Shown: one piece after another, positions 33,576 to 42,066 of the stretch
How the letters are laid out: each line of letters opens with the position of its first letter
How positions within the stretch are numbered: the stretch's first letter is position 1
DNA from: Nitrospira defluvii
Lineage (GTDB): Bacteria > Nitrospirota > Nitrospiria > Nitrospirales > Nitrospiraceae
DNA length: 64,000 bases
Assembly: GCA_011525625.1 (NCBI GenBank)
Contig: WYAX01000029.1
Span: 1 to 64,000 of the forward strand
Direction of reading: 5' to 3'
Program-made: the position numbers and the translations under genes
The notes under the pieces: generated by a model
What the model was told of the DNA's origin: nothing
Databases searched by the model: none
Seen by the model: only the letters and a program-made list of their open reading frames with translations

Positions 33576-34499
33576 ATGCTGTGAGAAGGGGGAGGACACG
33601 TACTTCATCAACAGCGGGGAGTTCTTCTCCCATCCGTCGAGATCCCGCAGGTCATTTCCCTCGTAGTAGAACCACAGCACCAGTTTGGGCTTGAGAGTCG
33701 GTCCGTATTCCTTAAGCGTGGCCAAACTGGTCAGCGGGCCATGACTGTTCACACCCAAATTCACCGTAGCCGGATGTTGCGCTCGGATGACGGCGACAAA
33801 TCCTTTCTCCGAAGGAACGCAGACACCATGAGTATACGAGTCGCCCAGCGCGACAATTTCGGCCGGTCGCCGCTCCCAAATACCGCGGGGATTGTGGAAG
33901 CCATGCTCATCGCTTTCATAAACGATATATTCGCCGCTTTCGTTGCAAAAGACCGTCGTGGTCATGCCCATGCCCGCGACGGGCAAGAATTCCCCACGTT
34001 GGCCAGCGAGGACGGATCGGATATGTGCTCCGGAAGACGGCGTGAATAACACCATGGGAAACACATCCGGATACGCCATGACCCCGTGTGCCCGCATATC
34101 CAAGACCACTTCCAATCGTGATCGGGTATCAAATGTCCGATGAGTCTCCTGCACCGTCTTCATGCGCTCGGCCGCAACCCGCACGTTTCCATCCTGGGGA
34201 AAGCTCAGCCACGCCTGTGCGCCCAGGGCCGTGATCGCCGAGCCGGAGTAGGCCACCAGCAATTCGGCCGCATAGAACGCAATGAGGGTAGACAGGACAA
34301 TCAGCACGCTGTTGATCCTCAAGGATGCCGGCATCCGAACGCCGAACCCCAACAGCAGGGCGAACCCGAGCAGGACCAGATAGTGAAGCGAGAATCCGTG
34401 ACGCCAGACCAGAAATGCGAACAGCGCCACGCACAGCCCGGCCCCCCATGAAAGCAGCGTGCCGGCGAGGCGCCCTAATCGGTGTTCGAGTTGTGCCAT
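33042..34499 (-). CDS. Membrane-anchored SGNH/GDSL hydrolase
   Basis: 485 residues. Three to four membrane segments at the N-terminus (LLSWGAGLCVALFAFLVW, LHYLVLLGFALLLGFGV, INSVLIVLSTLIAFYAAELLVAY), then an extracytoplasmic SGNH domain from about 215. Motifs: block I IVALGDSYTHGVCV with the catalytic Ser, VNLGVNSHGPL, WFYYEGND (block III), and the final HYNEAGHRLVAEEVL with the catalytic His. Such proteins often deacylate or acylate glycans, which fits the neighbouring glycosyltransferase genes on the same strand. Substrate unknown. Confidence 0.8.
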   Translation of the reverse strand: MAQLEHRLGRLAGTLLSWGAGLCVALFAFLVWRHGFSLHYLVLLGFALLLGFGVRMPASLRINSVLIVLSTLIAFYAAELLVAYSGSAITALGAQAWLSFPQDGNVRVAAERMKTVQETHRTFDTRSRLEVVLDMRAHGVMAYPDVFPMVLFTPSSGAHIRSVLAGQRGEFLPVAGMGMTTTVFCNESGEYIVYESDEHGFHNPRGIWERRPAEIVALGDSYTHGVCVPSEKGFVAVIRAQHPATVNLGVNSHGPLTSLATLKEYGPTLKPKLVLWFYYEGNDLRDLDGWEKNSPLLMKYVSSPFSQHLFERQPEIDQALRGYLDTAIAQATSPAPVPFEAIVKLHHLRQALQSFYERRPVEQGLPAELLKHLSQRGAPATAGDLQLFERILAEARTTAETWNGRVVFVYLPTWERYRIPELASKDRDRVLDLARRLDLRVVDLHPVFASHPDPLSLFPFRRYAHYNEAGHRLVAEEVLRHLDSW

Positions 34500-34608
34500 T
34501 CGTCTGTTTAGACTCCGGAGGTCGAGTGATGGGGGCGTGCATGTAAGACCATGGCTCTTGCGGTCTCCTGCAGCCGAGTGTAGAGACCGTGTGCCTGTGT
34601 CTGTGCCG

Positions 34609-35811
34609 TCACCTCCCGTGGCGTGCCAAGATGGTTTCTATCGCCGCTCGATAGGCGTGCTCGAAGTGTTCGGGCCTATGTTTGGCGGCCGCGGTCTCCC
34701 ACGCGTTCCGGGATCGGCGACGCAATTCGTTGCCTGGCATCTGGGCGATCGCCCGTATCTCCTGCACGATGTGTTCGATCGACGTGTCCTTGACGAGCAC
34801 GCCGTAATCCTCGACATCCACGGACGCTTCATAGGTCACCATGGGGATCAGCCCTGCAGCCATCGTCTCGATGACAGCCGCGGCTCCGGCTTCCGAACAG
34901 GAAAGAAACACGTGCGCGATGGATTGCTCCAAAATCTTGTGAAACTCGTCGCCCGACTTATCGAGCCAGCCGACGTACCTGATGTTTGCCGTGCGGAAGA
35001 GTTCTCGGCGATACGCAGTTGCAAACTCCGGTTCATTCTCAACCGGCCCCACGACAGTGAGGTGACAGTCGGGCAACTGCGCGAAGGCCTCAAGGACCAG
35101 GTCCAGACCCTTGTGGATCATCCCGCGGCTGCCGTACCACAAAAAGCGACGGCGACAGGCCTCGAAATCTTTGTCTTCGAACCAGGGCCATGTCGTTTGC
35201 GTGATGGAGGGCAGGCGAAACATCGGCTTGCCGGAGTAGGCATAGGTGCTGATCGTGAACTCATTCCCGCAGGTAGTGAGGTAGTGCGCATGGTCGATGC
35301 CCAGATGGGGCGTCTCCAATCGGTTGGCCGGAACGGTGATGCCCTTGCGCTGTTGGAACGCCAACATGCGGTTCATTTCGGCCACGTTCTGAAAGACGGC
35401 CTGTGCGGTATCACAGTGAAAGATCTTGATGCAGCGGTCGGGCAGGTAGGGCTTGAGCCGTTGCAAATTGAACCGGACGTCCACGACCACATCGTACGGT
35501 TTCCATGGAATAAACCGCTGATTTTCACAGTGAATGGCATCGACGTCATAGCCCAGGTCGAGGAAGGTCTGAGCCATCACCATGCCTTTATAGTAGCTCG
35601 GGTGGCTGATAGGGACGGCCTCACCGCGCTTCTGGAACAGGAAGCCCTCATTGTTATAGGAGATCAGGACATGGCCTTTTGCCGGCCCCGCGGTACGTAG
35701 GGACACCACGCCGCCGCGGAACTTGCGATCCACGGCGCGAAGGGACATGATCGCTTCTTGGCACCAGAGCACCGATTGAAAGCGCTGAAGATAGCGACGT
35801 AGTCGTTTCAT
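34609..35811 (-). CDS. Glycosyltransferase, family 1/4-like
   Basis: 400 residues. The C-terminal half has the GT-B signatures RRFLWYGSRGMIHKGLDLVLEAFAQLPDCHLTVVGP and SCSEAGAAAVIETMAAGLIPMVTYEASVDVEDYG, which bind the nucleotide sugar. The N-terminal half (SYNNEGFLFQKRGEAVPISHPSYYKGMVMAQ, DVDAIHCENQRFIP) is the acceptor domain. The ATG at 35811 has GAGAGG 6 nt upstream; its last base overlaps the stop of the preceding gene, indicating coupling. Part of a small surface-glycan operon with the SGNH hydrolase and the beta-propeller protein. Confidence 0.85.
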   Translation of the reverse strand: MKRLRRYLQRFQSVLWCQEAIMSLRAVDRKFRGGVVSLRTAGPAKGHVLISYNNEGFLFQKRGEAVPISHPSYYKGMVMAQTFLDLGYDVDAIHCENQRFIPWKPYDVVVDVRFNLQRLKPYLPDRCIKIFHCDTAQAVFQNVAEMNRMLAFQQRKGITVPANRLETPHLGIDHAHYLTTCGNEFTISTYAYSGKPMFRLPSITQTTWPWFEDKDFEACRRRFLWYGSRGMIHKGLDLVLEAFAQLPDCHLTVVGPVENEPEFATAYRRELFRTANIRYVGWLDKSGDEFHKILEQSIAHVFLSCSEAGAAAVIETMAAGLIPMVTYEASVDVEDYGVLVKDTSIEHIVQEIRAIAQMPGNELRRRSRNAWETAAAKHRPEHFEHAYRAAIETILARHGR

Positions 35812-36809
35812 CACCGACCTCTCTGCCATCCCTCTGGGATCGGCCATCCGACTTGCCGCCACCCGTCTACCGTGGCAATCCACTGATGGGAGTTCAGCCG
35901 CTGGGCGTCGATATGATGCATCCCGCCCTGCGTCCAGAGTCTCCAGCTCGGGCCGAACAATGGCCCGAATGACGCGGGACGTTCACGGTAGGTCGAGGGC
36001 GTCAGTTCCGTAATCTCGAAGGCGCGCACCCTGGTTCCATAGACAGGAAAACAGTCCTGTGCAAACCGGAAGAGGCGAGGTCCGTCTTGGAGGATGCGGC
36101 CTGCCGGTCTTGCGATATGCGGGTTTGCTTGGATAATCGGCGACAGCGGATGTTCCTCCCAGGGGCCGCGAAGGGCAGGTGCCTGGTAGAGCCGAAGCGT
36201 GTCGTGGGCAAGGGCGGGGTTGGTTTCGGTGAATAACCACCAGCGATCCTCATGCCTGAAGATCGAACTGTCGGCAAACCGGTGTCCTTGCAGTAAGGTA
36301 TCGGTGCAGACCCATTCCGTCGGAAACGTCTTCGCTTCGTACAGGCGTACACTCCCTGCTTGATGGGTTTCCGGAATCATATAGTATCGCCCTTCCCATT
36401 CAAAGACGTAGGGGTAGGATAAGTGAAACGCTTCCCGGAGCACGATCCTCTGATAGGTCCAAGTGAATCCATCCTGGCTTGTCGCCCAGGCGATCTCCCC
36501 TCGATCTGTATCGAAGTTATAGACTTCAAAAAACATGTGCCAGAGATCTCCTACACGAATCAGGAAGGGATCCGCCACGAAGAGTGCCCTGACGTCCGAT
36601 ACCGAGTATCGGGTCAGTACCGGATTGCTGCTGCCTGAAGCGTGACGAAGCCGCAAGGGCGATGCCCCGCTCACGATTCCGATGGACCATTCCTGGTGAA
36701 TCGGGCCCTGCGGACCCAGGAGGCGATCTGCGATCTTCGAAGGCCAATGCTCGCGAAGGTGTCGCTTCACATACCATTTACAGATTTGACGTAGTGACGC
36801 TGCTGTCAT
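35811..36809 (-). CDS. Five-bladed beta-propeller (GH43-like / GINT1-like) protein
   Basis: 332 residues from the ATG at 36809, with GGAGG 4 nt upstream. VADPFLIRVGDLWHMFFEVYNFDTDRGEIAWATS, LSYPYVFEWEGRYYMIPETHQAGSVRLYEA, RFADSSIFRHEDRWWLFTETN and GGMHHIDAQRL form repeated blades ending in D/E-rich turns. This matches the propeller found in glycoside hydrolase 43-like proteins and at the N-terminus of plant glucosamine inositolphosphorylceramide transferases. Likely a glycan-binding or glycosyl-processing enzyme. It is the first gene of the run, overlapping the glycosyltransferase start. Confidence 0.7.
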   Translation of the reverse strand: MTAASLRQICKWYVKRHLREHWPSKIADRLLGPQGPIHQEWSIGIVSGASPLRLRHASGSSNPVLTRYSVSDVRALFVADPFLIRVGDLWHMFFEVYNFDTDRGEIAWATSQDGFTWTYQRIVLREAFHLSYPYVFEWEGRYYMIPETHQAGSVRLYEAKTFPTEWVCTDTLLQGHRFADSSIFRHEDRWWLFTETNPALAHDTLRLYQAPALRGPWEEHPLSPIIQANPHIARPAGRILQDGPRLFRFAQDCFPVYGTRVRAFEITELTPSTYRERPASFGPLFGPSWRLWTQGGMHHIDAQRLNSHQWIATVDGWRQVGWPIPEGWQRGR

Positions 36810-37338
36810 GCCCCCTCCGTTACGGAACGTGTGGAACACTGAGGTGGCCCGTCCACCGGGTGAGGAGTGAGGTCGGCGTCACTCCGGAGCGGTGCAGATG
36901 GTCGGTTCGGCAACATGGCGCATCGCGAGTGCGCCTGACCGTCCCTCAGAATAGGTGTCGACCTCGCGCCGACCGAGTGAGCCAGTCGTGCCCACACGGT
37001 CGTTTCACCTCTATGTCGAGAAGGAACAGACCGGTACATTCCTGCTCGGTGCCCCTTCGCCACCCAGGCGTGACAGAGGCCCCTGTAGGTCGAGAGAGAC
37101 GGTGCCGGATGCTCCCGCGAACCACATGGTTCCGTGCATCCCGAGCGCCTTGCAGAGGGGCAGGAGACTCACGCGAGGAGCATTCATGAAGGCTTCGAGA
37201 GACCGGATGAGGAGCCGGGCCTTCGCCGTCAGAGGATGAAATATATAGCTGACTTCATAGGGCATGGTCCACTGGGAAGAATCGTGAATGATGGAGTCAT
37301 GTGCAGCCGCCGGACTGCACTCCCGGTAGGACGCATGG
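36810..37338. other. 529-bp gap without a recognisable gene
   Basis: Several frames are open on both strands, but none shows a believable domain, ribosome site or composition. It presumably holds the promoter of the minus-strand glycan genes on its left. To the right, the cysA stop abuts it. No clear repeat or terminator was seen. Confidence 0.5.
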
Positions 37339-38436
37339 CTACGGCGTCAGGGGCCCGGGAATGGGCTTCCCGGCCTCGATGTCTGTCGAAGGGCCCCCGC
37401 TTTCCTGGGGCAGGATCCGAAAGTGCGTTACCGCGAACGAGACGGCCTGCCCGACGACAAACCGGTAGCGGCGAAACTCTTCCTTGTTCATACGGGAACG
37501 CAGGACGAGCCCGTCGGCTGTCTCGATCTCCAGCCGGTACGCGACACCGAGAAAATACACGTGCCGGAGTTTGGCCTGCTGCCGATAACGGGTTGCATCT
37601 TCGGCGACCTTCACATAGTACGGGCGGAAGCCGACTTGGAGCTTCTGGCCGTCGGAGAATCCCGGAGCGGGGAATTCCAGTGAGCCCACCTGCACCTGCC
37701 CGCGCCGCACGATGCCTTCCACGATGTTCATCGATCCGATAAAGCGCGCCACAAATTCCGTCGCCGGTTCTTCGTAGACGTCGGCGGGCGAGCCGGCCTG
37801 CTCCAGTTTGCCTTTGGAGAAGACGATGATGCGGCCGGACACTTCCATCGCTTCTTCCTGATCGTGAGTGACGAAGAGACTGGTGACGTTCAAATCCGTA
37901 TGCAGGCGAATGAGCCACTCTCGCAACTCCTGCCGGACCTTCGCATCGACGGCGCCGAACGGTTCATCCATCAGCAGCACGGAAGGACGTGGCGCGAGTG
38001 CCCGCGCGATGGCGACACGCTGACGTTGCCCACCGGAGAGTTGGTGCGGGTAGCGACGGCCCAGTCCGTCCAGGCTCATGAGCGCGAGCAACTCCAAGAC
38101 GCGCTGTTCGATATCGTGCCGGTTCCACTTCTTGATCTTGAGGCCGAAGGCGATGTTGTCGAAGACCGTCAGGTGTTTGAAGAGGGCGTAATGTTGGAAC
38201 ACAAAGCCGATGTTGCGTTCCTGCACGGTGAGGTCGTTGACGCGTTTGCCGTCGATGAAGATGTCGCCGGAGGTCGGAACTTCAAGGCCGGCGATCAACC
38301 GCAACACCGTGGTCTTGCCGCTGCCGCTCGGGCCGAGCAAGCCGAGCAACTCGCCTTCGTTCACCACGAACGAGACATTGCCGACCGCCGTTCCGGAACC
38401 GAATTTCTTGGTGAGCCCGCGTACTTCTATTTTCAC
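37339..38436 (-). CDS. cysA: Sulfate/thiosulfate ABC importer ATPase CysA
   Basis: 365 residues. The energy-supplying subunit of the sulfate importer. Walker A GLLGPSGSGKTTVLRL, Q-loop FVFQHYALFKHLTVFDNI, signature LSGGQRQRVAIARALA, Walker B VLLMDEPFGAVD and the His switch FVTHDQEEAM are all intact. The C-terminal 130 residues are a TOBE-like regulatory domain (VGFRPYYVKVAED..., LRSRMNKEEFRRYRFVVGQ). It starts 4 nt after cysW on the same strand. A molybdate transporter is less likely given the paired permeases and binding protein. Confidence 0.95.
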   Translation of the reverse strand: MKIEVRGLTKKFGSGTAVGNVSFVVNEGELLGLLGPSGSGKTTVLRLIAGLEVPTSGDIFIDGKRVNDLTVQERNIGFVFQHYALFKHLTVFDNIAFGLKIKKWNRHDIEQRVLELLALMSLDGLGRRYPHQLSGGQRQRVAIARALAPRPSVLLMDEPFGAVDAKVRQELREWLIRLHTDLNVTSLFVTHDQEEAMEVSGRIIVFSKGKLEQAGSPADVYEEPATEFVARFIGSMNIVEGIVRRGQVQVGSLEFPAPGFSDGQKLQVGFRPYYVKVAEDATRYRQQAKLRHVYFLGVAYRLEIETADGLVLRSRMNKEEFRRYRFVVGQAVSFAVTHFRILPQESGGPSTDIEAGKPIPGPLTP

Positions 38437-38440
38437 CGGC

Positions 38441-39250
38441 TTACTGCGCTCCCGCTTCCGCGACGGTCGTCTCCGCTCTGGCCTTGGCGATCTCCAACAC
38501 GGTGAGGATCGCGAAAGAGACGGCGAGCAGGGTCAAGGCCACGGCATTGGCCGCCACGTAATTAAAATCGACATAACTTTGATAGATATGCAAGGTGGCG
38601 GTCTGCGTGAGCAGCAGAATGTTCCCCGACACCACTAATACGGCCCCGAATTCGCCGATCGCGCGCGCCACCGTGAGGGTGGCTCCGTACACCAGGCCCC
38701 AGCGCAGGGCCGGTAGGGTGACTTTCACGAAGACCTGCCACTCGTTGGCACCCAACGTGCGCGCCGCCTCTTCTTCCTCGGTGCCCAGGGTCTGCAACAG
38801 CGGCGTGAGTTCCCGCACCATGAACGGAAAGGTGACGAACAGGGTGGCGAGAATCATGGCGGGCAGTGCGAAGAGTACCTTGATGTGAGCCTGGCCGAAC
38901 AAGGCACCCAGCATGGTGTCCGGCCCAAAAAGTAGGATCAGCATGAATCCGGCGATCACGGGCGACACGGCAAAGGGCAGGTCGATCACGCCACTGACCA
39001 GACTGCGGCCCCAGAACTGTTGCCGTGCCAACACCAGCGCCGTCAGTGTGCCGAAGACGAGGTTCAGCACCAGCACGATCAGCGTGATCTCAGCGGTGAG
39101 CGTAAAGCCGTGCAGTGCCTCCGGCCGGGAAATTTCCGCCCAGAAGGCTGCCAGCCCTTCGCTGAAGCTCTGGCTCGCCATGTAGAGGATCGGGCCCACC
39201 AAAAGGACGAGAAAATAGAGCCAGACGATCCCGATCAACAACCAACGCAT
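38441..39250 (-). CDS. cysW: Sulfate ABC importer permease CysW
   Basis: 269 residues with six membrane segments. The permease signature is in RELTPLLQTLGTEEEEAARTLGANEWQVFVKVTLPALRWGLVYGATLTVARAIGEFGAVLVVSGNI. DLPFAVSPVIAGFMLILLFG is typical of CysW. It sits between cysT (47 nt upstream) and cysA and forms the channel with CysT. Confidence 0.95.
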   Translation of the reverse strand: MRWLLIGIVWLYFLVLLVGPILYMASQSFSEGLAAFWAEISRPEALHGFTLTAEITLIVLVLNLVFGTLTALVLARQQFWGRSLVSGVIDLPFAVSPVIAGFMLILLFGPDTMLGALFGQAHIKVLFALPAMILATLFVTFPFMVRELTPLLQTLGTEEEEAARTLGANEWQVFVKVTLPALRWGLVYGATLTVARAIGEFGAVLVVSGNILLLTQTATLHIYQSYVDFNYVAANAVALTLLAVSFAILTVLEIAKARAETTVAEAGAQ

Positions 39251-39297
39251 GCCCGCACTCCCGTGACATTCACCACGATCTCAACCCGGTTCGCCTT

Positions 39298-40179
39298 TCA
39301 GTGCGCAGCCGTCGGCACGGCCGAATCCTGGCCCGGTTGCTCATTCCGACTCGACCAGCGAAACAGTTGAGGCAACCGTTCGCCGGGACGCCGGGTCAGC
39401 CGTTCCAGCAGCAGCAGCACCACAAACGAAATGAGCAGAATCAACACGGAGACGGATGTCGCCGCCTGCGGGTTGTAGCTTTCGATTTCTCCGTACACGT
39501 ACACCGACGCGACCTGTGTCTTCATCGGGATATTGCCCGCCACGATGACGATCGAGCCGAACTCGCCCAGCGCCCGAACAAAGGTCAGGAACACGCCGGT
39601 TAATAGGCCTGGTAGGACGGAGGGGACCGTTACCTTCCAGAAGGTCATCCAGGGGCTCGCTCCGAGGGTGAACGCCGCTTCCTCCTGATCGCGCTCGAGT
39701 CCCATCAACACCGGCTGGAGGGAGCGAATCGTAAACGGCATGGTGACAAACAGCATGGCCAGAATGATGCCGGGCTGGTTGTACAGGACCGTCAGGCCAC
39801 CCTGCTGGAGCCAGGTGCCGATGACACTCGTCGGCCCATAGATGGCGGCAATCATCAATCCCGCAACCAGGGTGGGGATGGCGAATGGCAGATCGACCAG
39901 GGCGTTCAAGAGCCAGCGACCGGGAAATTCGTACCGCACGAGTACAAGGGCCGACAAGGTGCCGAAGACGGCATTGATGGCCGTCGCAATGGCGGCAGTT
40001 TCCACGGTCAGCCAGAGTGCCGCTGCGGCTTGTGGTGCCGATAAATCCTGGATGAAGCGATCCCAGCCTGCGGCGACGGACTGTTGCCCGAGCGCCGCGA
40101 GCGGCAGGAAGATCAGCAGCAGCACATAGCCGACCGCTGCGGACCGAAGCGCCAGGCTCAAGAGCATGTGTGAGGTCAT
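39298..40179 (-). CDS. cysT: Sulfate ABC importer permease CysT (CysU)
   Basis: 293 residues, six membrane segments. SLQPVLMGLERDQEEAAFTLGASPWMTFWKVTVPSVLPGLLTGVFLTFVRALGEFGSIVIVAGNIPMKTQVASVYVYGEIES is the CysT signature. The C-terminal 25 residues are a charged tail after the last helix. It lies between the binding-protein gene (139 nt upstream, including a repeat element) and cysW. Confidence 0.95.
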   Translation of the reverse strand: MTSHMLLSLALRSAAVGYVLLLIFLPLAALGQQSVAAGWDRFIQDLSAPQAAAALWLTVETAAIATAINAVFGTLSALVLVRYEFPGRWLLNALVDLPFAIPTLVAGLMIAAIYGPTSVIGTWLQQGGLTVLYNQPGIILAMLFVTMPFTIRSLQPVLMGLERDQEEAAFTLGASPWMTFWKVTVPSVLPGLLTGVFLTFVRALGEFGSIVIVAGNIPMKTQVASVYVYGEIESYNPQAATSVSVLILLISFVVLLLLERLTRRPGERLPQLFRWSSRNEQPGQDSAVPTAAH

Positions 40180-40268
40180 GCGCTCGTTCCGTGTCTTTGG
40201 TGACGGTCATTTATGTTCGGCATGCAATCATGTCCACTCGTGGCGATCATGTCCCACCAATTCATTCA

Positions 40269-40318
40269 CAGGATGCTCGACAGGTCAGTCCAGCAAGGCC
40301 GCATCGTTCAGCATCCTG
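40269..40318 (-). repeat. Palindromic intergenic repeat, copy 4 (internally deleted)
   Basis: Read on the minus strand it begins TAGCAGGATGCTGAA, where TAG is the stop codon of the sulfate-binding protein, and ends CGAGCATCCTG. The ends CAGGATGCT and AGCATCCTG are perfect inverted repeats. Only the block GATGCGGCCTTGCTGGAC of the longer copies remains between them. Confidence 0.65.
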
Positions 40319-41380
40319 CTACCTCTTTGATACGTCTTCGACGATTTTCGTCCACAATCCCTGGGGGCCGAACAACGTGGTGCTGACCTGCTCCCATCCG
40401 CCGAGGTCCGCGATTGTAAAGAGGCGGGCGGGCTGCGGGAGCCCGGCTGCCGCAGCCGGAGTCTGGGCGGTTCGATCCAAGGGGCGGAATCCCAACTCGA
40501 TGAAGGCCGCCTGCGCCTCCGGTCCATGGAGAAACGCAACAAACGCTTCGGCCAGATCCTTGGCCTTATGTCGATCGGCATAGGTATCGACGACCGCTGC
40601 CGGATTTTCGATCCACACGGTTTCGGCCGGCACAATGATCTCGTAGGGGCGGCCGCTTTTGACGCGCGGTAACAGTTCGTTTTCGTAGGTCACAATCACA
40701 TCGCCCACGCCGCGCTCGAAAGTCGTCACCGATTCCCGACCGCTTTTATCCATGACCTTCACGTTGCGTTGGATGCGCGTGAGCAGGTCGACCGCTTGCG
40801 TCGCAGCCGCATCCGGAGCCACCGGTTTCCCCGCCCGTTGCTCGGCGAGTTTCAGTCCCGCGCCATACATCGCGATCACATCCCACATGGCACCGCCGGA
40901 CGTTTTGGGATTGGGGTAGAGAACCTCGACCCCGGGCCGCGCCGCATCTTCCCAGCCCTTCACGTTTTTGGGATTGCCTTTCCGGACGCCGAGGGCGACG
41001 ACCGAGGCGGAGATCATGCCTCCATGCGGGGCTTTTCTCCAGTCATGCGTAATCAAGCCGGCTTTGGTGATTTGATCGACATCGCCTTCCAGCGAAAGGA
41101 CGGCGACATCCGCATCGAATCCCCCGATGATCGCGCGAGCCTGGGCTCCGGAGGCTCCATAGGAACTGCGGACCCGCACGTCCTGTCCCGTCTTTTGTTT
41201 CCACGCCCGCTGAAAAGCGGGGATGATGCGGCGCTCATAGGCTTCCTTCGGCACGCTGTACGCGGCCAAAATCAAATCGCGGGTTTCGGCATGCGCCGGA
41301 GCCGGGCTCACCGTGAAGAGCGAGCACGCGACAAGGACTGACAGGAGCAGGCTTGTAGTCGGACGGCCGATGGTCAGCAT
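40319..41380 (-). CDS. sbp: Periplasmic sulfate-binding protein
   Basis: 353 residues with a signal peptide (TTSLLLSVLVACSLFTVSPAPAHAE). RSSYGASGAQARAIIGGFDADVAVLSLEGDVDQI, LYPNPKTSGGAMWDVIAMYG and FERGVGDVIVTYENELL are diagnostic for the Sbp/CysP family. It delivers sulfate or thiosulfate to CysTWA. Its start overlaps the end of the Rrf2 regulator gene by 7 nt and has AGGA upstream, so both are cotranslated. The stop codon abuts a repeat element. Confidence 0.95.
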   Translation of the reverse strand: MLTIGRPTTSLLLSVLVACSLFTVSPAPAHAETRDLILAAYSVPKEAYERRIIPAFQRAWKQKTGQDVRVRSSYGASGAQARAIIGGFDADVAVLSLEGDVDQITKAGLITHDWRKAPHGGMISASVVALGVRKGNPKNVKGWEDAARPGVEVLYPNPKTSGGAMWDVIAMYGAGLKLAEQRAGKPVAPDAAATQAVDLLTRIQRNVKVMDKSGRESVTTFERGVGDVIVTYENELLPRVKSGRPYEIIVPAETVWIENPAAVVDTYADRHKAKDLAEAFVAFLHGPEAQAAFIELGFRPLDRTAQTPAAAAGLPQPARLFTIADLGGWEQVSTTLFGPQGLWTKIVEDVSKR

Positions 41381-41820
41381 GAGGATCCTTCCGCCAGTTT
41401 GGTATGGGCGAATCGACTCAACGTGTAATGGTCGAGAATGTTGGCAATGGCATCACGGACTTCCCCCATGGCCTGTTGCAGCGGGCATGCGGCTTTGGCG
41501 GCATAGGGGCAGTCGGCGCATTTCTGGTAGGCCGTCTTGCTGACGCAGCTGATCGGGGCCAGCGGTCCGTCCAAAATCCGAATCACTTGGCCCAGTGTGA
41601 TGTCGTCGGGAGACTTGATCAGGGCGTATCCGCCACGCATACCACGACGACTGGCCAGCAACCCGGCACGTTTGAGTGCCAGCAGAATCTGTTCGAGAAA
41701 CTCGACCGGGATGTTCTGCCGCTCGGCGATCTCGTGTCGCTGGAGCACGCGGCCTCCGTAAGTCTCGCAGAGTTCGAGCAGTGCACGGAGCCCGTATTCA
41801 CTCTTCTTGGAGAACTTCAT
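41374..41820 (-). CDS. Rrf2-family transcription regulator (CymR/IscR-like)
   Basis: 148 residues. The N-terminal winged helix reads KFSKKSEYGLRALLELCETYGGRVLQRHEIAERQNIPVEFLEQILLALKRAGLLASRRGMRGGYAL, the Rrf2 signature. The following Cys-rich stretch CVSKTAYQKCADCPYAAKAACPL has four cysteines that could bind a cluster or sense cysteine status, as in CymR-like sulfur regulators. It is the first gene of the sulfate importer operon and probably controls it. Its own promoter is visible upstream. Confidence 0.9.
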   Translation of the reverse strand: MKFSKKSEYGLRALLELCETYGGRVLQRHEIAERQNIPVEFLEQILLALKRAGLLASRRGMRGGYALIKSPDDITLGQVIRILDGPLAPISCVSKTAYQKCADCPYAAKAACPLQQAMGEVRDAIANILDHYTLSRFAHTKLAEGSSC

Positions 41821-41859
41821 ACCGTGAGAAGTTGTCTAGTGAGTTGCTCAAGATTTTGC

Positions 41860-41888
41860 AGAATAAACCAGCGCGCGCCGCGATTCAA
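41860..41888 (-). promoter_or_regulatory. Promoter of the rrf2-sbp-cysTWA operon
   Basis: On the minus strand: -35 TTGAAT (41888-41883), 17-bp spacer, -10 TATTCT (41865-41860), about 40 nt before the Rrf2 start codon. Confidence 0.6.
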
Positions 41889-41956
41889 GCGATTCGACGG
41901 GGAGACGGCGAGCAAGAAATCTGCGCCGTCTCATGCAAGCTTCCGCACCGCAACCT

Positions 41957-42009
41957 ATTGAAATCGGAGCTTCAATTTCTTGACACCCCCTTACCGTTCT
42001 TGCTAGCTT
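41957..42009 (+). promoter_or_regulatory. Promoter of glyQ-glyS with upstream palindrome
   Basis: TTGACA (41980-41985), 18-bp spacer, TAGCTT (42004-42009), about 58 nt before glyQ. Just upstream, ATTGAA-N8-TTCAAT (41957-41976) is a 6-bp-arm palindrome that may be an operator for one of the divergent units. Confidence 0.5.
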
Positions 42010-42066
42010 CAGGCCTGTTTTTTCATCCGTCACCACGAGCAGCCAGCGGCTAGATCTGGACATCCG

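Noticed and set aside
36840..37338. Open frames of 80-200 residues on both strands
   Set aside because: No recognisable domain, ribosome site or consistent composition; left as an unassigned gap.
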